Part shown: positions 51,147 to 58,992 of the stretch, in pieces
Layout of the letters: every line of letters begins with the position of its first letter
Numbering within the stretch: the stretch's first letter is position 1
Assembly: GCA_963833965.1 (NCBI GenBank)
Contig: CAWHZZ010000002.1
Coordinates: 62,001-126,000 of the forward strand
DNA: 64,000 nt
Direction: 5' to 3'
From: CAJCIW01 sp963833965
GTDB taxonomy: Bacteria > Chlamydiota > Chlamydiia > Chlamydiales > Rhabdochlamydiaceae
Made by a program: the position numbers and the translations under genes
Notes under the pieces: model-generated
Seen by the model: the letters and a program-made list of their open reading frames with translations, nothing else
The model's database searches: none
Told to the model about the DNA's origin: nothing

Positions 51147-52739
51147 TTAAACAATGCGCTGAATGGTAATTAAAGCTTTAGGATACTGTGAGTCAGTGAA
51201 AAAAGTAGTCGCAGAGATTTTCTTCATTATTGCCTCGGCCTGCCTTTGGGCAGACAAGAGGAGGTTTTCCGAAACGGCCTCACCGAGGGCTTGATCAAAT
51301 TCCGGTGCTTTGTTTTGAGGAAAAAGGATAAGGGAGTGCAGAATGAGTAGATCGCCGGCGTTCCAGTTGTCGGTCGTTTCGGCAAACTCTGCGGTGGGGG
51401 AGGTGCCGAGAAGGTCGTTTTCGGAAGAGAGTCTTCTCGCTTCTGTGTGACCTTCGGGAACGTGAAGCAGGGAGTTAAATCCGCAGGAGATGTATGATAC
51501 CAAATCTCTTAGGGGATCGAGGAGGACGAAATTCAGAGCGTATTTTTCGCCAAGGGTATCGTCCGTGATGAGACGGTTCAGCTTTTCTACAAACGCCACA
51601 GGATGAAATGGGGTTTTGGCGGAAGGGGTGAATTCGCTCATTTGCATGCGGATGAGTCCTCGCAGCGAGGCGATGGCGATAGCGGACTCCGCTAGAGCGG
51701 ACTGTGTAGAGGCGATCAAGACCAAAAAGGTGTTGTTAGGCAGGCGGAAGAGATCGTAGTAAAGGCCGAGTTGCTGCATGCCGCGGCCCTTGGCGATGCC
51801 GACGTCGATTTGGGGCCAGCTGGGCAGGGCGATCGGAGATAGGCTTAAATTAGCCTTCTGGATCCGTTCGTTGAGTTCTTTGACTTGGTCGATGCCAGTC
51901 CTCTCTTTTTCGAGCTCTCCCAAATTCAAATATTCCGTGATATCGTGGATAAACTCGGAGATGTTTAGGTAGCGCTCTTTGACGGAGACGGCCAATGTCT
52001 TGGCGGCAATTTTTTTTAAACCTTTGGGAAGGTCTGTGAGATTGATCGTCCCGTAGCTCAATTTGCCTAAAACGAGCTCATAGAGAATTATTCCGAGAGA
52101 ATAGATATCCGTAGAATAGGAAACCGATGAGGGATTCTCTTTCTGTTCGGGACTCATGTAGTTGGGCGTTCCTAAGAACTTCCCTGCACTCACTTTTTTT
52201 TCCTCTTCGCGCAATTGGGCAATGCCGAAATCGATGACTTTGATTTCGCCCTCTTCGGTGATCAAGATATTTTCAGGTTTTAAATCGCGATGGATGACGC
52301 CGTGGGAATGAAGATGCAGAAGGGCAAACGCGACCTGCAGGACAATTTCAAGGGCGCGGCGCATCGAGAGCGAATGCTGCATGATGAATTGCTGTAAAGA
52401 GATACCATGGATGAGCTCCATGGCGATGTAAAGACCTTTTTCCCACTGGCCTTGCCCGTAGAGTTTGACGATGTTGGGATGGTTTGAGAGAGCAATCGCC
52501 TTGGCCTCATTTAAAAACCTGTTCACGGCTTCCGGGTGGGCGACATAGGCAGGGGAGAGAACTTTGAGGATGAGGGCTTTTTTTGTCTCGGGATCTAGGC
52601 CGAGATAAAGCAGGCTCATGCCGCCTTTGCTAAAAAGGCTTTCGATTTTATAAGGCCCGATCATAGCGGGAAGAGGCGCCTCTTGTTCCCCAGAGATCAG
52701 GTCTGGCAGTGTATTTTGCTTATAAAAACTGCCTGTCAC
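51147..52739 (-). CDS. pkn5: T3SS-associated Ser/Thr kinase Pkn5 with SpoIIE/PP2C-like C-terminus
   Basis: 530 aa. Hanks-type kinase (about 27-270): degenerate glycine loop FSKGGMSLLYLG, Lys in LILKVLSP, Glu in FLNEAKAI, catalytic HRDLKPENI, DFGIAQL, and TPNYMSPEQ. The C-terminal half (about 310-530) has the layout of a SpoIIE/RsbU PP2C phosphatase (NTFLVLIASTQS, GLIRMQM, GDLLILHS) without the acidic metal ligands, so probably inactive. Homologue of CT673. Start GTG overlaps the cdsQ stop (GTGA). May phosphorylate T3SS components or host proteins. Confidence 0.93.
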   Translation of the reverse strand: MTGSFYKQNTLPDLISGEQEAPLPAMIGPYKIESLFSKGGMSLLYLGLDPETKKALILKVLSPAYVAHPEAVNRFLNEAKAIALSNHPNIVKLYGQGQWEKGLYIAMELIHGISLQQFIMQHSLSMRRALEIVLQVAFALLHLHSHGVIHRDLKPENILITEEGEIKVIDFGIAQLREEEKKVSAGKFLGTPNYMSPEQKENPSSVSYSTDIYSLGIILYELVLGKLSYGTINLTDLPKGLKKIAAKTLAVSVKERYLNISEFIHDITEYLNLGELEKERTGIDQVKELNERIQKANLSLSPIALPSWPQIDVGIAKGRGMQQLGLYYDLFRLPNNTFLVLIASTQSALAESAIAIASLRGLIRMQMSEFTPSAKTPFHPVAFVEKLNRLITDDTLGEKYALNFVLLDPLRDLVSYISCGFNSLLHVPEGHTEARRLSSENDLLGTSPTAEFAETTDNWNAGDLLILHSLILFPQNKAPEFDQALGEAVSENLLLSAQRQAEAIMKKISATTFFTDSQYPKALITIQRIV

Positions 52740-53920
52740 TGACCCCCCAGTTGAAGGATTCTCACACCGAGCATCTCGCCGAGTTTGACGAGCTCGCCTT
52801 TCGCGACTTTTTTGCCGTCGACCGTCAAATCGACGCCCTGTTCAGGTTTCACGGGGAGCTCAACGACATTCCCGGGAGAAAGCTGCAAAAGTTTATCGAG
52901 GTTCATTGTTAAGCGCGCCACTTCGACAATCAGCGTCATAGGGATTTCCCCGGTGGGGATGATTTTTTCGCTCGTCACTTCCTGAGGGTTTTCGGTGGAC
53001 CAGAGATGATTCTCATCAGAAGTTGCTTCGGCGCCTTCGTCTAAAAAGGGCTCTTCAGGGTTGTTTTCAGAGGGGTTCATTGTATTTTGCTCCTCGCGGT
53101 AAAAAGCGTAATCGACAATTTTTAGATGATTTTCCTTCACCCTTGCTCGGAAGAGAGGTTTGCGATGAAGGGTGAGCGCAGCCGTCCCTTTGTGGGTTTG
53201 TGGATCGAAAGTGCACCTGTCCAAAAGAAGAAAATCGCCGACGGAAACATTTTTCCACTTCGATATAGAGAGCGCTGTTTGACCGATTTCGATTTTGATC
53301 GGGACATCGATCTGTTTGGCAAGCGAGCTGCTCAAAGGAGCGGGCTCGCGGGTGCTAAAATGCGTTTTGAATTCTCGATGGAAAGAAGCAGGGCAAACTA
53401 CTCTTCCCCAACAGACTTGTTTGGGATGTTCGATCTGCACATCGATGCAAACGGCCTCTTCTTGGGGAATCTCTGCCATTTTTCCAATTTTCGGGGAAAG
53501 ATCGCCAAAGGCATTGAGTTCATTAACGGCCGCAAGGGCCTTGGTCGCCAAAAAATAGTAAAACCCTTCTTGGAATTTGGGCGAGGTGAAGCCTTTGTTC
53601 CCATTGGAGGATGTCAAACAGAGCGTTGTCAATTTGGCGATGTCCTCTTTTGCCATGAGCCAGAAACTTTTCCCAATCAATGGGGCCATTTCCAGAGGGA
53701 TGGCGATAAACTCCGCTCCAAGCCCTTCGGTGATTTTTCCACCGCTTAAAAGCTGTGTTTGGCCCGGTAAAATTCTCATGTCGGGAAGCTGTAGCGACGA
53801 AGCAATTTTTTGCTGGGCCTCCTCCCATGGGAATGCTGGGGCCTGCCCGTGAAGGGGGATCTCTTGAGCTTCAATCAAAGCCAGCTGGATTTCCTTGACC
53901 CAATGAAGGGGCGCTGTCAT
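52736..53920 (-). CDS. cdsQ: T3SS cytoplasmic ring (C-ring/sorting platform) protein CdsQ
   Basis: 394 aa, SctQ/FliN homologue that forms the cytosolic sorting platform under the injectisome. The C-terminal SpoA domain (about 320-394) is clear: PMTLIVEVARLTMNLDKLLQLSPGNVVELP ... GELVKLGEMLGVRILQL. Upstream there is a second, weaker SpoA-like segment (DVPIKIEIGQTALSISKWKNV). Homologue of CT672. Overlaps the cdsP paralogue by ATGA and pkn5 by GTGA. Confidence 0.93.
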   Translation of the reverse strand: MTAPLHWVKEIQLALIEAQEIPLHGQAPAFPWEEAQQKIASSLQLPDMRILPGQTQLLSGGKITEGLGAEFIAIPLEMAPLIGKSFWLMAKEDIAKLTTLCLTSSNGNKGFTSPKFQEGFYYFLATKALAAVNELNAFGDLSPKIGKMAEIPQEEAVCIDVQIEHPKQVCWGRVVCPASFHREFKTHFSTREPAPLSSSLAKQIDVPIKIEIGQTALSISKWKNVSVGDFLLLDRCTFDPQTHKGTAALTLHRKPLFRARVKENHLKIVDYAFYREEQNTMNPSENNPEEPFLDEGAEATSDENHLWSTENPQEVTSEKIIPTGEIPMTLIVEVARLTMNLDKLLQLSPGNVVELPVKPEQGVDLTVDGKKVAKGELVKLGEMLGVRILQLGGQ

Positions 53921-54633
53921 TGCCGGTCTCCTTTTCTTTCTTGATCATCATCGCCGCTGTTTTCTTTCCTGTGCAGAACGGGGCGGTCTTCTGTCTGGAG
54001 AAAAGTGTCAAAACGCTGGATGGAAAAGTTAAAATGCCCATTTTGAAAAGCCGACAACAGATCATTTTTGCAGGGGTCGATCACGCCTATGGCAGACGGC
54101 GAACTAATGATCTCGACGTTGAATGCCTTTGGTGCCGTGCTGAATTCGCGGATCGTGATTTGAGTCCCATAAAAAATCGAAGAGGCGAATTGAGGGCTGT
54201 CGAGAAATAAAGTCGTCTCAGCTTCTCCAGAGGTCTGCATGACAATCATCGCCGAGGCCATTTTTTCAAACAACGCCTGCACCTCGGGTGATAGAGAAAT
54301 TTTCAGAGAAACAGCCGTCTGAGTAGAGGAAGAATAAAAAAGCAGAGGGCCGGCCGCCGGCATGGCAGCACTTTGGACGGCGATGACTTTATTTTTTTTT
54401 GGCTCAGGCGTAGAGTTGAGCGGAGGTGTGGGCGCCACTGCTCCTTCGGAAATCTCCTCTTCTTCTTCTTCGATCATTGCGAACAGATTTTTGTCGCGAA
54501 GGTTCTCATCGACAGGCATGGTTTTCAATATTTTTTTAAAACGATCGTCGGGAATACTGCCCGAGGCCGCATGGGTTTCCCTTCTCCCTGCGGTCACTTT
54601 GCGTAATAGATCTTGCTGCATCACTGGATTCAT
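53917..54633 (-). CDS. CdsP paralogue (second T3SS needle-length-regulator-like gene)
   Basis: 238 aa. Its C-terminal 110 residues match those of the adjacent cdsP: SPQFASSIFYGTQITIREFST, then KAFNVEIISSPSAIGVI and LLSAFQNGHFNF, against the same block in the other protein. The proline-rich middle is shorter. Probably a tandem duplicate of CT671 that has diverged. Start overlaps the cdsP stop and stop overlaps cdsQ. Two copies may regulate needle length or substrate switching differently. Confidence 0.85.
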   Translation of the reverse strand: MNPVMQQDLLRKVTAGRRETHAASGSIPDDRFKKILKTMPVDENLRDKNLFAMIEEEEEEISEGAVAPTPPLNSTPEPKKNKVIAVQSAAMPAAGPLLFYSSSTQTAVSLKISLSPEVQALFEKMASAMIVMQTSGEAETTLFLDSPQFASSIFYGTQITIREFSTAPKAFNVEIISSPSAIGVIDPCKNDLLSAFQNGHFNFSIQRFDTFLQTEDRPVLHRKENSGDDDQERKGDRQ

Positions 54634-56036
54634 TTTTGTCCTTCTCCTGCTTCTTTGTCTCCCCCGGCCTTCTCTTTGCGTTTGAACAAGGGACGTTCCG
54701 TCAAATGTCCTGTTTCAAGGCGGTTGACGCGGAAATTATAATTGCCCGCTTGAAAAGCCGCCAGTAAATCATCGGCATTGCCTTGAAAGAGCGCTACGGC
54801 CTGAGGCGTGCCGTTTAATTGGATATTATAGGCTTGAGGGGCGGTGCTGTACTCTTGGATTATAATTTGACTCCCGAAAAAAACAGAAGAGGCAAATTGC
54901 GGTGAATTCAAAGTAATGACCGTTTCGGTGATCCCGGACATCGACATGACCGTCATCACACCGACCATTCTGTCAAAAAGTTCCATGACTTGGGGGGGGA
55001 TATTCGCATAGGAAGGCAATGCCTCAGGGGGTGGAGGAGGCGCGGCCAGGCCAGGAAGTTCTCCTGGAACAGGGAGAGGAGCGCCCGCTGCCATTTCTTC
55101 AGAAATTTCTTTTCCTTCAACTTTTTTTCCCCCTTTTTCGTCCAATGAAGGGGCAAAAGGAGTGGCAGGCGGCGGAGTTGCCCCCTGGATGGCCGCCTCT
55201 TGCGCCAATTCCTCAGGGGTTTTTGCCTGCTTTCTCCCTTCTCGCTCGCCTTCATCCTTGCCCATCTGCTCAAAAAATCCTGCCGTCTCCGCTCTTTTGG
55301 CAGGTTGCTCTTGCTCCAATTCGGCCGCAGTCGTCCCTTTTTTTTCAGGCGGCGGCGGTGGTGTCCCTTCCTTGGGGGCAGCCGGCTGCTGCTTCTTCAA
55401 AGCTGTGACCGGGGGGCCCACGACAGGCTCTGCAGGCTTTTTCTTCTGCGGCTGCTGCTGACTTTGCTGCTCGCCCGCTTCAGCAGGGGCCCTTACTGGA
55501 GGTTGTTGCTGCTGCTGTGGTGTAGGTGGTGTTTCTTCCGAGGGTGGCGGCGCTGAAACCCGAGTTGGAGGAGGCGCCTCGGAAACAGGGGCTTTTTCAG
55601 CGGCCGGAGGGGTTGGCGCCGTTTCAATGAAGGCCTCCTCTTCCAACACTCCGGAGTCATCGGCCATTTCATCAGTGGAAGATGTCTGAAAAGTTTTAGA
55701 GGGAGGGGCGGGCATGGAAGCCTTTTGCGCAGACTCGGTGGGGGAAATGCCAGGGCCCTCCATGGCCATCGGACTGGCTTTTTTTGGCGGTTGCTCGAGA
55801 GAAAAAGGGGCGACCTGCGATGGAGGCATCGCAGCCTCTTCTACGGGCTCCTCTTCGTCATCAGCCTCCTCGCGACGTTTCCGCTTTTTTTGCTCGTCTG
55901 GATCGACCTGGCTGACTTCGGTGACCCGTCTTCGCATCTCCTGCTTAAATTTGTCGGCGTCGATGGCGCTTTTGTCCTTTTTTCCAGAACTTTCCGGAGG
56001 GCCTGAAGGTCCTTCGATTTTGCTCACGTCAACCAT
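54630..56036 (-). CDS. cdsP: T3SS SctP-type protein CdsP (needle length / substrate switch)
   Basis: 468 aa. A long, low-complexity, Pro/Gln/Ala-rich N-terminal and central region (about 1-330, many PPPP and QQQQ stretches) and a C-terminal domain (ETVITLNSPQFASSVFFGSQ ... NADDLLAAFQAGNYNFRV) as in CT671. It is much longer than the roughly 280-aa C. trachomatis protein; SctP/FliK ruler length sets needle length, so a longer needle is possible. GC-rich repeats in the middle may make length variable. Confidence 0.88.
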   Translation of the reverse strand: MVDVSKIEGPSGPPESSGKKDKSAIDADKFKQEMRRRVTEVSQVDPDEQKKRKRREEADDEEEPVEEAAMPPSQVAPFSLEQPPKKASPMAMEGPGISPTESAQKASMPAPPSKTFQTSSTDEMADDSGVLEEEAFIETAPTPPAAEKAPVSEAPPPTRVSAPPPSEETPPTPQQQQQPPVRAPAEAGEQQSQQQPQKKKPAEPVVGPPVTALKKQQPAAPKEGTPPPPPEKKGTTAAELEQEQPAKRAETAGFFEQMGKDEGEREGRKQAKTPEELAQEAAIQGATPPPATPFAPSLDEKGGKKVEGKEISEEMAAGAPLPVPGELPGLAAPPPPPEALPSYANIPPQVMELFDRMVGVMTVMSMSGITETVITLNSPQFASSVFFGSQIIIQEYSTAPQAYNIQLNGTPQAVALFQGNADDLLAAFQAGNYNFRVNRLETGHLTERPLFKRKEKAGGDKEAGEGQK

Positions 56037-56086
56037 AAAGTGAATACTCGTTTATTCTATGCTATACTGATAGAAAAGACAAAAGT

Positions 56087-56617
56087 CTAGGTGTGCTTTT
56101 TCTTTTTGGGATGGGAATGAGTTTTTTTGTGTCGGCGGTAATGAAGCACGGCACCCATTTCATCAGTCTCCACGGCTTCTTTATGCTCAGCCAGGGCGTG
56201 CATCTCTTTTTCCCATTCTTTGCGGTGGGTCTGCATTTTTTCGACGTCTTGCTGTTTTTTGACGAGGTCGTTGCGGGCGACCTCAACCTGTTGTTTGGCT
56301 GTTTCGACCAGTTTTTGTTGCTCTTTGACTTTGATCTCTTTTGCTTTTAGTTTTTCGTCGACGACTTTTAAGTAGTTGCGCATCTGCTGGATTTTGTCGG
56401 AAGGAGATCCTTCGTCCATTTTCTCCCGCAGCTGAGTGAGTTTTGCAAAGCGATGGTCTTTCACTTCGTTCCGCTCTTTTTCGACCGCGGCCAATTTTTC
56501 CTCTTCCTTCTCGAGCGCTTTTTTTTTCTCGCGGAGTACCCTTTCCGCCTCGTCGAGTTTTTTTTGCTTGATGATCGCGATCTGCTCAAGAGGGTAGTGC
56601 TGGGAAGATTCTTCCAT
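56087..56617 (-). CDS. cdsO: T3SS ATPase stalk protein CdsO
   Basis: 176 aa, almost entirely alpha-helical coiled coil rich in Lys, Glu and Gln (LDEAERVLREKKKALEKEEE, KLKAKEIKVKEQQKLVETAK). This is the FliJ/SctO architecture that inserts into the SctN hexamer. CT670 homologue. 12 bp after the cdsN stop; a His/Lys tail (HYRRHKKTHSHPKKKKHT) ends it. Confidence 0.9.
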   Translation of the reverse strand: MEESSQHYPLEQIAIIKQKKLDEAERVLREKKKALEKEEEKLAAVEKERNEVKDHRFAKLTQLREKMDEGSPSDKIQQMRNYLKVVDEKLKAKEIKVKEQQKLVETAKQQVEVARNDLVKKQQDVEKMQTHRKEWEKEMHALAEHKEAVETDEMGAVLHYRRHKKTHSHPKKKKHT

Positions 56618-56629
56618 AAGGGGACCTGT

Positions 56630-57946
56630 CTATCGGAAAAGTGCTCTCAGCTGCTGCAACGTCTCTTCAAAGCTCGATTTTTCATCGATCAGCTGCCGCA
56701 AAAAGCGATTGACCTTGTCGATGTACTTGATCGCAAAATCGGCTCCCTTGTCGGAGCCAGGCTTATACTCCCCGATGCGGATGAGTAGCTCATTTTTCTT
56801 GTAGTTGGCGAGCACTTCGCGGATCTTTCCGATCAGCTGCAGGTGTTCTTTATCGACGATGTGCGTCAAAATACGGCTAATCGATCCCAAGATGTCGATG
56901 GCGGGATAGTGGTACTGCCGCGCGAGTTCCGAGGAAAGGATAATGTGGCCGTCGAGGATCGAGCGCGTCTCGTCGGAGACAGGCTCATTCATGTCGTCGC
57001 CTGCGACGAGGATGGTGTAGAACGCCGTCATCGAGCCCTTTTCGGAGTTTCCGGAGCGCTCCAGAAGCCGCGGCAAGGTGGCGAAGACAGATGGCGTAAA
57101 CCCGGCGCGGGCAGGCGGCTCGCCCGCGGCAAGGCCGATCTCGCGCAAAGCGCGAGCAAAGCGCGTGACAGAGTCCATCATCAAAATGACGGTCTTTCCC
57201 TGTTCGCGGAAGTACTCGGCGATGGCGGTGCCGACGTATGCGGCGTTGATCCTCAGCTGGGCGGCTTGATCGGAGGTCGAGACGATGATGATAGACCTGG
57301 CCATCCCCTCTGTGCCGAGGTCGTTTTCCAAAAATTCGCGCACTTCGCGGCCGCGCTCGCCGATCAGCGAGATCACATTGACATCGGCCCGCGCATTGCG
57401 GGCGATCATCCCCAAGAGCGTCGATTTTCCGCCGCCCGCTGCAGCGAATATCCCCATCCTCTGTCCTTTTCCGCAGGTGAGGACGCCGTCGATGGCCCTG
57501 ACGCCGACCGAAATCGGCTCTTTGATCATTTTGCGCTTTAGAGGATCGGGAGGCGGGCCGATGACAGGAAAGCTCTCTTCGACGATAAGAGGACCTTTCG
57601 TCTCGGTGTCGAGCGGTTTGCCGAGGCCATTGAGGACCCTTCCCAAAAGCTGAGGGCCCACCTTGATGTGCATCGGCATGCGCAGGGGGATCACTTCCGA
57701 AGACGGCCCTATGCCTGACATCTCCCCGAGCGGAGAGAGATAGACCTCTTCCCGAGTGAAGCCTACGACCTCAGCCATGAGCGGCTCGCCATCGCGCTTG
57801 ATCATCACCACTTCGCTCATCTTCACTTGAGGGACGACAGCTTTGATCAGCATGCCGACGACCTCGGTGATGCGGCCGTGGACGGTCGTCAACTCAATCT
57901 CGTCGAGGTGGGTGATTAACTTTTCAAAATCTGGAGGCTGGTCCAT
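56630..57946 (-). CDS. cdsN: Type III secretion ATPase CdsN
   Basis: 438 aa, SctN hexameric ATPase that unfolds and delivers substrates. F1-like: GIFAAAGGGKSTLLGMIARN (Walker A), GERGREVREF, LMMDSVTRFARALREIGLAAGEPPARAGFTPSVF (Walker B and arginine finger region), KEHLQLIGKIREVLANY at the C-terminus. CT669 homologue, in the expected place before cdsO. Confidence 0.96.
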   Translation of the reverse strand: MDQPPDFEKLITHLDEIELTTVHGRITEVVGMLIKAVVPQVKMSEVVMIKRDGEPLMAEVVGFTREEVYLSPLGEMSGIGPSSEVIPLRMPMHIKVGPQLLGRVLNGLGKPLDTETKGPLIVEESFPVIGPPPDPLKRKMIKEPISVGVRAIDGVLTCGKGQRMGIFAAAGGGKSTLLGMIARNARADVNVISLIGERGREVREFLENDLGTEGMARSIIIVSTSDQAAQLRINAAYVGTAIAEYFREQGKTVILMMDSVTRFARALREIGLAAGEPPARAGFTPSVFATLPRLLERSGNSEKGSMTAFYTILVAGDDMNEPVSDETRSILDGHIILSSELARQYHYPAIDILGSISRILTHIVDKEHLQLIGKIREVLANYKKNELLIRIGEYKPGSDKGADFAIKYIDKVNRFLRQLIDEKSSFEETLQQLRALFR

Positions 57947-58052
57947 GGTTTAATTTATTTTTTACCGGGTTTTGGAGAATCATCTCCTGTCAATGCCACG
58001 AATATAATGAAGTCCATTAAACACACTCCTTGAGCTCGATTTTTGCCTATTT

Positions 58053-58146
58053 TTTGATCCGACTGCCACGCCTATTTGCGCTCGAACATTCGGCCATATG
58101 CAGACCTAGTGCTTCATGGCAAATATTTCGAGGCATTCGGATCAAA
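58053..58146. repeat. Palindromic unit between the CT668 homologue and cdsN
   Basis: TTTGATCCGACTGCC at 58053 mirrors GGCATTCGGATCAAA at 58132 (14 of 15). It fills the 217-bp gap in the operon, along with a GAGTGTGTTTAAT word at about 58014-58026 seen also at 61873-62037. It may be a MITE remnant or an mRNA-stabilising hairpin. Confidence 0.5.
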
Positions 58147-58163
58147 CATGTATAAAAATCTAG

Positions 58164-58823
58164 CTATAACTGCACCTGCATCATTTGTTTAACACTTGAA
58201 ACAGCGTTCGATAAGAGGACGGAAGTAAATTCTAAGAGCTGCTGCGCCTTGTTCAATTTCACTTGGACGAGAAGAAAGTCGCCAGGGGAGAGGCCCTCAC
58301 CTTTGTCTTTGAGATTTTGCAGCTGCTGTTTAGCGGAATCCATTTGGTTTTGCCCTTCTGTCAAATAAGCAAAAAACCGGCCGAGCGGCCCCGAAAATTT
58401 CGAGATGTCGGCCTCTGGGGGCATTTCTCCGCCGAGCTTGGTATTGGCCGTGCGCAAATGGTCGTTGGCGTCCGTCAGCTTGCTCTTGACCAAATACTTC
58501 GTCGAAGCTTTGAGTTTAAGGTTAGGGGTGTTGAGCTGCGAATTGATATCGCCCATCGTGCTCTGGACGTTGTTGATTTGGGCAAACAGTGTCTCCATCG
58601 TCGGCGCCTGCGCGAGCGGAGGCTGCCCTTGCATCATCGCAAAAGGCGAGATCATCGGGGACTTTCCCGCCGTCTCCATGGGGGTCCCGGCTTTCATAAA
58701 GGTCGAAAATTGCTGCGTGGGGACAGCCGTACCGCCTTTTTCCGCTTCTCCGCCGCCAATGGGGATTGTTTCAAAAATACGGCCCGGGTCTTCGATATCT
58801 CCAGGCAAAGGCTTATCGACCAT
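58164..58823 (-). CDS. CT668 homologue, candidate T3SS inner-rod protein
   Basis: 219 aa. A Pro/Gly-rich N-terminus precedes helices (about 75-219). The end, SPGDFLLVQVKLNKAQQLLEFTSVLLSNAVSSVKQMMQVQL in pieces, resembles SctI inner-rod and SctF needle helices (compare TPGKFLLLQFSMSQ in cdsF). It lies where C. trachomatis has CT668. A separate promoter probably drives it. Confidence 0.8.
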   Translation of the reverse strand: MVDKPLPGDIEDPGRIFETIPIGGGEAEKGGTAVPTQQFSTFMKAGTPMETAGKSPMISPFAMMQGQPPLAQAPTMETLFAQINNVQSTMGDINSQLNTPNLKLKASTKYLVKSKLTDANDHLRTANTKLGGEMPPEADISKFSGPLGRFFAYLTEGQNQMDSAKQQLQNLKDKGEGLSPGDFLLVQVKLNKAQQLLEFTSVLLSNAVSSVKQMMQVQL

Positions 58824-58886
58824 GGAACTTCCTCATGCTATTTTTTTACCAAGGGACTCGGTTAAACTTCGAGGCCCATTCCATAG

Positions 58887-58915
58887 AGATAACACACTTC
58901 GATGCTTTTTGTCAT
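58887..58915 (-). promoter_or_regulatory. Candidate promoter for the CT668-cdsN-cdsO-cdsP-cdsQ-pkn5 unit
   Basis: On the minus strand ATGACA is followed after 17 bases by TTATCT. It lies just downstream of the PARG terminator and about 60 bp before the CT668-like start, where transcription must restart if the terminator works. Confidence 0.4.
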
Positions 58916-58952
58916 TGATAAGAATAGAGGGGTAAAGCAGTAAAAAATTTAC

Positions 58953-58979
58953 CACCTCGCTTTAACCAAGCGAGGTGGA
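58953..58979 (-). terminator. Intrinsic terminator of the PARG-like gene
   Basis: CCACCTCGCTT pairs perfectly with AAGCGAGGTGG (11 bp); on the minus strand TAAATTTTTTAC follows. It closes the PARG-like gene 14 bp past its stop. Confidence 0.8.
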
Positions 58980-58992
58980 TAACGGAGATATT

